Position numbers and translations under genes: made by a program. Of a DNA stretch of 28,643 nucleotides, positions 21,236 to 28,643 are shown in pieces. The notes beneath the pieces were generated by a model. The model was not told the origin of the DNA and made no database searches. It saw only the letters and a program-made list of their open reading frames with translations. Positions within the stretch are counted from its first letter, which is position 1; each line of letters opens with the position of its first letter. This DNA comes from Saccoglossus kowalevskii (Eukaryota; Hemichordata; Enteropneusta; Harrimaniidae): NCBI RefSeq assembly GCF_000003605.2, contig NW_003131866.1:2668-31310 (forward strand). Direction: 5' to 3'.

Positions 21236-23890
21236 GAGCCTGAGAACTGTAATTATCTATTTACCAATTCTTCGACTTTTCGACAGTGCACAAGTTCGGA
21301 ATCACAATAAGGGTGCAGCAGAGGAAACGGTGTTAGTTCAGTCTCCACTGCCACACTGGGCGGTCCGATTCGCTCCATTGCTTTTCACGCTAGGCGGTCG
21401 ACTTACTGTTATTCGCCATGTGATACATTTCTCCAGAACAGTTTTAAAACAATTTTACACATTTCTTAGTTTTGTATTCTCCAAATATATAATATTTTTT
21501 TAAACGAAATCAACTACTCATCGTACCTCTTGAAATGATTTAATAGTTTCCATTAATTTAAACAATATAGTCCAATGCTATTGCCAAATCTTACAACTTT
21601 CCAAACCAAAAGTTTGATACGAAAAAAAGATAACACTCGTCGTACTGCAATTCAATTAAGTCCGTACGTCGAATGACAGACCGTAAAATAAGTGATACTT
21701 AGAGTTAAACTGGCGAACAACGTTGAGAATTATGTTAGTTTAGCGATAATGCTGTATGCATATGTAGCTTATAGGGAGAAGGTGAAAACAACTCCACTCT
21801 GAATTTGTGTATGTCTAGGGGCTGGAATATTAAGTTAATTGTTAGGTATTCACTGTCTCATTATCTGGCTCCGTGCTGTGAATTTCTGTACACCCCGGGG
21901 CGAGAAAATCCCAAAATTTAAATCAACGCCACACCGCCGCTGACAAAATTTATATCCGTGCGGCAGTTTTCTCTATAACGCTAGTCGCAATTCAATTAAC
22001 ATTTTAATTGCCCGTAGTGTTGTCAGGCGACTGCCATAAGACGCACGCGCAAACAAGCACATATATACACTCGGCCAATTGAATTCTTTGACTGACGTAA
22101 AATTGTTAGCCCTAGTCCCTTGTGTTTTATCGTATTATCACAGGCAGTTTGTATAAGTTACACCACCAGAACACCAAGGATATCGTGCGTTGCATATTCA
22201 CGGTTATTTTATTTACAGCGCTAAAGAACTTTTTCCTCGTCTGGGGCAAATTATGTATATTATTAAGCTAATTGTTTAAGCCAGTAATTCGGAGACAGTT
22301 AAGCCACTTTACATTATCATTGCTTGTTTTGAAAACAACACCGATTAATACCGGTAATTAAATTTGAAAACACAGTTTCCGTCACTGTATAGTACTAGTA
22401 GTGGACGCTATTGTGTCAAAATTAGAATTAGAATATGACTACGAGGGTGAAATGTAATTATATTCTCTTCACTCCTCTTCTCTTTTCCTCTAATCTATTT
22501 CATTCTCACACTCCAATATTTTGTCACGAATGCCGTTTGTGGAATATCTTCACTGATTAACCTTATCCCTCTGTAATGCTTTATAACTCAGTGATTATAA
22601 TTTTTATTTTCTGCAGTGTATTGTAAATCGAAATTGGTCACTTTATTTATTTCTTTACGGTGGCTGGCAGAGATCGTAAAACGCTGCGTCGTTTGTCTTT
22701 GTTGAATATCATGAAATATCGGCTGTCATACCTAGGAACTGTTAGATCGTAAATTGTCGAAAAAGCCATGTGTTTCCGCCAGCCTGAGTTCGCCGAATAA
22801 CTCATTTGGTCTCTGTGTTTGGGGCGGTTATGTCTGTGGTTTATTTGGACGTTGAGGTATCGCTCACAATACACTGATAGTTTTACGTGTCTTATATTGG
22901 CTATTGACGGAGATATTTTGTTATATGTTTATTGAAATTGATCTGTTTTTTTACTTTCGTGCGATTTAAGGCAATGGCGGTCTAAAGTTTGTTTAGTGTT
23001 GACGCACATTTGATCGTGTCGTTCATCCTTCAGAGTTGAGTATATCTGTACAATGCGACTCCGATATGACCTCTTTGGTTCGACGTTTGCTTTGTGGGAT
23101 ATTTTATTCGGCTTTTTCACAAATTCAAGTGTATACGTTGGCCTTTAGTCTACGTTTCCCACAGAAATCTTCCACAATGTCTTTGTTGTGCAATGTAGTT
23201 AGTTGCGTTCACATGATTCCGTGTACGGGTTGGGTTTACTTCATTAACTGATGCGTGCGTGCGTGTGCGCGTTATCGCAATTGTCCGTCTTGTGACGCAT
23301 AGTTGTGGCATTATTTTATAGCCTGGTCCCAGCGGTCAAATTACATCTCATCCCCCACTTCGTCACGCTAATTTTGGACATTCACTTATCTATAGATCAA
23401 GGTCTTTTTTATTGTCTGACCCATCGAGTTGTGGTCACTTCCAGAAAGTTACGAATTTTCCCACGTTCATTTTTAAAAGTCCGAGCCACGCACGCGCCAG
23501 GCGTAAATTGACGACGCATTCTGATCATCAATGACGATTATCTTATTGCATCATAGTTGTTCGAGGCATCAGACGACGATGAATCAGGTGATTTGTACAT
23601 CTTACAATCTTCATCTCGATCGTAACATTACTACCCCATCACACCCACAGAGTCATTGTCACCGACCAAGATACAAGGCAAACACAATATACGTAAATAT
23701 GTGAAAAATAATAAATAATATGAAAGTTTTTAATATATCAAGCGAAGATATTAAATTATCAGATTTTATCTTTACAAAGTTAATATGTAACAAATAGTAA
23801 AAATTAATTATGGTCACAGTATTTGCCACTGCCCAAACATTTATATTTATATTGCATGTAATATGAAAAATATTAAATATTTAAAAATCA
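21236..23890. other. Intergenic stretch
   Basis: No gene was recognised. A moderately GC-rich unique patch at 21880-22060 contains several TTAATTG-type homeodomain words and a GCACGCGCA near-NRF1 word. A polypyrimidine tract lies at about 22466-22497, and a good acceptor-like site (TTATTTTCTGCAG) ends near 22616 without a following open frame. On the minus strand 23195-22647 stays in one frame for about 183 codons with only two stops, ending next to AATAAATAAA, but no homology is visible. Confidence 0.4.
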
Positions 23891-24098
23891 TATATCAAAC
23901 ATGTCTTTTAGCTAGCATGTTATTTTAATTAATTTAGCTAATCTGTATTTTCGCTAATTCAAGATGTCAATAATTTAAAATAAAGTATATTCTCACAGTG
24001 AGATTGTTGGAACTTTAGCTAAATTAAGATTCAGTTAATTCAAATTCGAGTCAAATTCGCTAAAATGGCGTGTAGCTATTTAAACATGTTTTACAGTA
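23891..24098. mobile_element. MITE-like element, copy A (TA-flanked, about 208 bp)
   Basis: This is a clear relative of 27679-27870. The shared blocks, in order, include TCAAGATGTC, AAGTATAT, a TCACAGTGAGATTG-type block and GAGTCAAATTCGCTAAAAT. The right end is ACATGTTTTACAG followed by TA. The left end, TA then TATCAAACATGT, is an eroded inverted match to it. In the middle, TCTCACAGTGAGA is a near-perfect palindrome around one base. There is no coding capacity, so it is a non-autonomous DNA element, probably Tc1/mariner-mobilised given the TA flanks. Confidence 0.7.
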
Positions 24099-24807
24099 CT
24101 TTTTTTCAAGTTCTAGTGGTTTGCTTGTAATATGACAAATCGGTGAAGAGACTTTTCCTCCGTTGTTTGCATTAAATATGACAAACACGTGAAAATACCA
24201 CAAGTTTGTGAAATTTTATTTATGTAAAAACAAAATGAAAAAAAATTAATCACAGGAATAAATAAATGATATGAAGGCTTCAGAATACATAATGATTATT
24301 TGTGTTTATTTTACTGTTGAAAACTGAACAAATCGATCTTTTTAAATTCCGAAGTTTTGCCGTACGCTGTTATTTGTGTGTCTCTAATTAACTACACAAT
24401 TTTGTATTATTATATTAGTACCTGAATACTTGTTTATTTCGCTGCGGATTATTTTCTTTCCAATGAAATATTGTACTGGTCTATATTATTTATTCGAAGC
24501 ATACAATAACCAGTGTAATTTCGATGCAACAAAAACAAAAGTCAACTCTGTGGAAATTGGAAAGGAAGGTCAACAGCCGTTTTCTCCCGACCGCGTTCTC
24601 TCGGGGGATCATGAGTCGCATGATCAAATTACCAGGGTCGGCTACTGAGACCAGCCTTTCAATGCACATACCACGCTTGGAGTCTATTCGTCAATATGTT
24701 GAAATCAATCATCATAGTTTCTTGCAAGTAATTATTTTCAATGGGTGTACTTTTGTGTCCAGGTTGGGATAATTGATACGGGGTTATTACGCCAAGTGTG
24801 AACAACA
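24099..24807. other. AT-rich intergenic stretch
   Basis: Two overlapping plus-strand frames (24430-24648 and 24524-24772) are open in different phases without recognisable domains and are probably chance. No repeat unit was seen. Confidence 0.45.
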
Positions 24808-25388
24808 ATGCGGTTACCCCTCCCTCAAACCACACCCGTAGAGAAAATGACCGAATTCATACCAATGATGGAAAGCGGACAATACCAAATAAAGGTACTT
24901 TTGCATAAATATATCAAAAATAATTATAAATTCGAAAAATACCTGGATGATATAAAAAAACACAGAGTAGCATTAACCAAATTCCGTATTTCAGCTCACT
25001 TCTTGCCAATTGAAACAGGCCGTCACAGGGAAATGAATAAAATTTACATGGTATGTAACAAGTGTGACTCTGGTGAAGTGGGTGATGAAACACATTACTT
25101 TTTTTCATTGTGAACACAACAGTTTTTCAGAACACAGGAAAAAATCCTCTATGTACTATTTATATACTCACCTGATTACAAAATCTTGCCAACTGAAGAA
25201 TTCTTCATCAAAATTAGCTCAGGTGTAGACAAATATGTTTGTAGTATTTTAGCTAATTTTGTATTTTAGATTCTAAAATATTTTTTTATTAGTTGTGTTA
25301 CTTTATGTTTCTTATATTGGACTTTACTCGAGCATTATTTTTGTGTGCGTTCCAAATACAATATCTTATCTTATCCTATTCTATCCTA
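24808..25388 (+). mobile_element. 5'-truncated non-LTR retrotransposon (LINE) 3' end, decayed
   Basis: The plus-strand frame contains the hallmark C-terminal segment of Jockey/CR1-like LINE polyproteins: ALTKFRISAHFLPIETGRH, then CNKC and a GDETHYF stretch. This is the conserved region that follows the reverse transcriptase. It should form a C-x2-C-x9-H-x4-C zinc knuckle, but a seven-T run (25099-25105) has one T too many, so the frame ends at 25113 before the last Cys. The shifted frame supplies that Cys and continues to a TAG at 25226. After about 130 bp of 3' UTR the element ends in a period-5 tail, TATCT/TATCC (25362-25388), as in many LINE 3' ends. The exact 5' boundary is uncertain, somewhere between 24808 and 24890. 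There is no endonuclease or RT domain, so the copy is dead. Confidence 0.85.
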
Positions 25389-26340
25389 CAACTCAACTCT
25401 GAATCGACACTCAACTTCGTTGTCTACGCCTAATGCTACGTCCGAAGAGGTTTCTGAATTTTGTGGTCAATGAGTCTAATTATCTTGTTTCACCTGACAC
25501 CACCATTATACGTACATCCAGGCATACAGGTGCGATAACCGCCCTTCAGAAAATAAATCACATTCAATACATAATTTGTATAACGCAAATATACAGAATT
25601 TTAGATTGGTTTAAGAAGGATTGACATATGATTTTTAAAATCAATTTTATATACATTAGATATAAACAAATGAATACATTAATCCGTTATCGATTTTCTA
25701 AAAAGAATGAGGCGTGGCTACTACGTTGATAGGATTACATGCGCTCGTAGGGAGTGTTTGATGTATGGTTTAGTTCGGAATGTAGTATACAGCGTAGCAA
25801 AAGGTGGCGCTTATCTTACGATTATCAAGCCAATTTCTTTCAAAACTATGTGTAAAAAGATGACTCAGCCTGTTTATAGTTTTAAAAGTTCCTAAAGTTC
25901 AACTTTTATATTATAGTTCATGCTTCATTTTGTGGGCTATGGTAACGGGTGCTACGACTTCCGGTAGTAAACATCGCTTTACCGGTCTACTTCTGTTTTT
26001 GAAAAAAAACCATTCATTTCTCAACTTAACAACATATCTCGCTAGTAATAGATCTCTTGTAGAAATTGAACTGGTAATGAATATCGAAAACCAAGCGCGC
26101 TGAGAAAAAAATTTTGAATTCACCGTAAATGTGTTTTTTGTCAAATGTATTTTATATTGTTCTGCTCTTTCTTTGATACCAATGCTTGACCTAAATGTTT
26201 GCTACGACAGCTCCTAAATGGACATCGTACGCATGCATGTGGGGTTAACAACTGGAGCGGTTTATTGAAATCGACTTCATATTAAGGCAATAAGTCAAAA
26301 TGATGCTATCTTTCCAGCTGGGTATCCACAAAATGTTTGT
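25389..26340. other. Intergenic stretch after the LINE fragment
   Basis: Frames of 62-77 codons at 25433-25624, 25707-25895 and 25911-26144 (minus) lack domains. No tandem repeat or RNA gene was found. Confidence 0.45.
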
Positions 26341-26760
26341 TATCCATCAGGCATTGATTACATTGAAATCAATCAATGTGGTGGCAAGGCACGCGTTACA
26401 TTGTACAATTGATCAAATATGAACAATGGCGGGTTTTGTTTAAAAGCATATTGTGCACTATCTCTAACAAGATGGTTTTGCAATGCATTTAAATTCATTT
26501 GCATATATTTAAAATGACCTCGAAACTGTCGGGTGTTATTAGACCATTACAGTGTGTATTTCACCGAGAATAGTTGATGGGTCAATCGGGGTGCAGGCAA
26601 GTTCCCCTGGCGTAAACGCTGCTGTTTTCCAACAGTGTTCGAACTTAATTTGTGACCAAACACTAATTATCTTGTCAAAATGAATCGTCCCCTATAACCA
26701 GACCAAATGATCGATTGGACCCCGGCTTCGAGCTTGTTTGTATCATGTAATTAAAAAAAA
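26341..26760. promoter_or_regulatory. Enhancer-like motif cluster (PBX/HOX, SOX, POU words)
   Basis: Within about 150 bp are ATCAATCA (26368-26375, PBX-HOX type), AACAATGG (26422-26429, SoxB type) and an octamer ATTTGCAT (26497-26504). An inverted repeat CATTGATT/AATCAATG (26352-26359, 26371-26378) surrounds the PBX word. The sequence looks unique and has no coding frame. SOX plus POU co-occurrence is typical of neural enhancers and would suit the bHLH gene 8 kb away, but this is inference from short words. Confidence 0.25.
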
Positions 26761-27061
26761 TAAGAAAGAAACCTGTTTACTGAAATGAGAAGTTATTATG
26801 GAGTCATACTTCCAGACTAGGGGAAATAAGGGACGACGTATTTTGAATGTTTTCCAAGTTCTGTTCAAGTTTTCAAGACGAACGAATGCTCTTGTTTAAC
26901 AGCTGTTTTTTTTAAGATATGCTTTTATTATAGCTCGAAATAGAATAATAACCAAATCAATTTTACTGCTCTGTTTAATAAAATATGGTAACCGTGGTCA
27001 ATAATCAATTCAGCAACCTTTTTTTAAAAAAAACTCAACATTTGTCTCCGGGTAACATTAA
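26761..27061. other. AT-rich spacer before the 55-bp satellite
   Basis: This is A/T-rich with short homopolymers (T8, A7). No feature was recognised. Confidence 0.5.
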
Positions 27062-27678
27062 AAGTAAATTGAACTAATGTTTGTGTCAGTGCACCCAATC
27101 ACTGATATAATTAAAAATAAACTGAACTAATATTAGTTTCCAAGCACCCCGAGAACAGATAACATGAAAAAGTAAACTGAACTAGTATTCGTTTCTAGGC
27201 ACGCGAAAACTGGCAACACCACAAAGTAAACTGAACTAATATTAGTTTCCAGACGCCCCGAGCACTGGCAACATTACAAAGTAAACTGAACTAATATTAG
27301 TTTCCAGGCGCCCCGACCACTGCCAACATCACAAAGTAAACTGAACTAATACTAGTTTCCAGACACCCCGAGAACAGATAACATAAAAAAGTAAACTGAA
27401 TTAATATTTGTTTCATTGGCACCCGAGAACTGACAACATCACAAAGTAAACTGAACTAATATTAGTTACCAGGCACCCCGAGAACTGATAACGTAAAAAG
27501 TAAACTAAACTAATATTAGTTTCAGATACCCCGAGAACTGACAACATCACAAAGTAAACTGAACTAATATTAGTTAACAGGCACTCCGAGAACTGATAAC
27601 GTAAAAAGTAAACTAAACTAATATTAGTTTCCAGATACCCCGGGAACTGACAACATCAAAAAGTAAACTGATCTAATA
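27062..27678. repeat. 55-bp satellite, about 12 units
   Basis: Units of 54-55 bp start near 27062, 27118, 27173, 27227, 27282, 27337, 27392, 27447, 27501, 27555 and 27609, with a partial unit from 27664. The consensus begins GTAAACTGAACTAATATTAG and continues TTTCCAGGCACCCCGAGAAC, then ACTGACAACATCACAAA. Seven units contain the perfect palindrome AACTAATATTAGTT, and two of them extend it to 16 bp. Units 27447+27501 and 27555+27609 form a 108-bp higher-order pair, sharing TAACGTAAAAA and GTAAACTAAACTAA. Confidence 0.97.
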
Positions 27679-27870
27679 TACTGTAAAACATTTTACATTG
27701 TATTTTCAGCTCGTATTTTATTTTAGTTAATCCGTAATTTCGCTAAATCAAGATGTCGCTAATTTTAAATGAAGTATATGTTCACACTGAGATTGACGTC
27801 ATTTCAGCTAATTCTGTTAAATTATGCATTGAGTCAAATTCGCTAAAATTGCATGTAGTTTTCAACAGTA
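27679..27870. mobile_element. MITE-like element, copy B, inserted in the satellite
   Basis: The element body is 27681-27868, flanked by TA on both sides (27679-27680 and 27869-27870). The terminal inverted repeats are CTGTAAAAC (left) and GTTTTCAACAG (right). The interior aligns with copy A at 23891-24098. Deleting the body and one TA leaves a satellite unit reading GATCTAATATACGTTTCCAG, the same length as intact siblings, which proves insertion into a pre-existing satellite. There is no ORF. A TA target duplication and short inverted repeats indicate a Tc1/mariner-type non-autonomous element. Confidence 0.85.
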
Positions 27871-28017
27871 CGTTTCCAGACACCCCAATCACTGGCAACA
27901 TCACAAAATAAGTAGAATTAACATACGTTTCCAGGCGCCCTAATACTGGTAACATTAGAAAGTTAACTGAACCCATCTACGTCTTAGGCACACTGAATAA
28001 CTGGTAACAGTAACAAT
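27871..28017. repeat. Degenerate continuation of the 55-bp satellite
   Basis: About two and a half further units follow the MITE. They retain CGTTTCCAGACACCCC, CACTGGCAACATCACAAA and CGTTTCCAGGCGCCC, but they have lost the AACTAATATTAGTT palindrome. They are the most diverged copies in the array. Confidence 0.9.
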
Positions 28018-28643
28018 ATATTTTCAGATGCCATACATAAACATGCCATTATTTTACCAGACAATTGTTTTTAATTCGTTATTATTATTAAGCCACGCAT
28101 ACTATAGCCTGTAAGACAGTCGTCCCAAATGTTTAACAATACAATCGCGATTAAGCATTAGGCGCAAATCACAGAAAAGAGTGACAGCCGACATCCTACG
28201 TCCGGAGAAGTCATTTTCAGGAAGGGGGTAATCGTTCCATCATTTAGGGACACTATTTGCCAAATCTTTAGGAAATGTTGCCCGCATCTAGCAAACAGTT
28301 TTAGGGCGATTTGGGGAAACATTCGTCGCATACGCGGTGGTATAGTCAGCACCAAAGACAGGTGGTAGAGAATAAATGATTTCGTGAAACTTGATACTCT
28401 ATTGGGTACTCTTTCAGTTTTCAAAAGCTGTGGTAGAGAAGCGAAGCGAAGCGAGGTGATGTTCCGCTAGTTAGCATTTTTTTTCCTTGTAAAATATTTG
28501 ACCCATCAAAAATCGGCCACGACAATACACTGACCAATGAGTTCAGTCACATCGAATCTTACATGATTGGGTTGCCTCGCCCAACATACCGCGTCGACGG
28601 TTCAGACGTATGTTCTACTGTCGATATGGCATTGTCATTCGTC
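28018..28643. other. Intergenic stretch at the window end
   Basis: A minus-strand frame of 88 codons (28158-28424) has no recognisable domain. A short GAAGC-type repetition lies near 28436-28455. Nothing else was found. Confidence 0.45.

Noticed and set aside
22647-23195. Minus-strand frame open for about 183 codons with two stops, ending at AATAAATAAA
   Set aside because: About one such stop-poor window is expected by chance in six frames of 28 kb. The Lys/Arg/Asn content follows base composition and no homology was seen.

Overview
This window is eukaryotic nuclear DNA: AT-rich, sparsely genic, with no prokaryotic-type operons, ribosome binding sites or dense ORFs. It holds microsatellites, several tandem-repeat arrays, a decayed LINE 3' end and TA-flanked MITE-like elements. 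These fit an invertebrate animal. A marine lophotrochozoan such as a mollusc is a reasonable guess, but only a guess, because no species-diagnostic gene is present.

The one secure gene is a single-exon group A basic helix-loop-helix transcription factor on the minus strand (17358-18041, 227 aa), nearest to the Olig/bHLHe22/bHLHe23 group. Upstream, reading leftward on the minus strand, come two CATATG E-boxes, a perfect POU octamer, a TATA box and a CRE-like site. This is a plausible compact developmental promoter with possible autoregulation. Most of the remaining DNA is intergenic, as expected around a developmental regulator.

Layout: 1-657 is AT-rich. 658-1591 is a 76-bp satellite of about 12 units. 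2021-2175 holds five exact-length 31-bp units, each carrying a splice-donor-like sequence. 2850-4370 has coding-like but broken frames, mainly on the minus strand, read as a possible pseudogene or retroelement relic. 5797-5835 has an octamer fused to a TATA box. 6431-6760 is CpG-rich with a perfect NRF1 palindrome. 8209-8314 is a pure TTTA microsatellite. 9375-9569 is a 21/24-bp minisatellite that keeps frames open on both strands. 10456-10775 is a possible regulatory block. 17358-18454 is the bHLH gene and promoter. 20160-21235 may be a two-exon plus-strand transcript (NRF1-like site, strong donor, NAGNAG acceptor, poly(A) signals). 23891-24098 is MITE copy A. 24808-25388 is a 5'-truncated LINE. 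26341-26760 is an enhancer-like motif cluster. 27062-28017 is a 55-bp satellite interrupted by MITE copy B.

The clearest structural result is at 27679-27870. MITE copy B sits inside one unit of the 55-bp satellite with an exact TA duplication, and removing it restores a unit of the right length. No CRISPR array, tRNA, rRNA or prokaryotic mobile element was found. No novel multi-gene system is evident.
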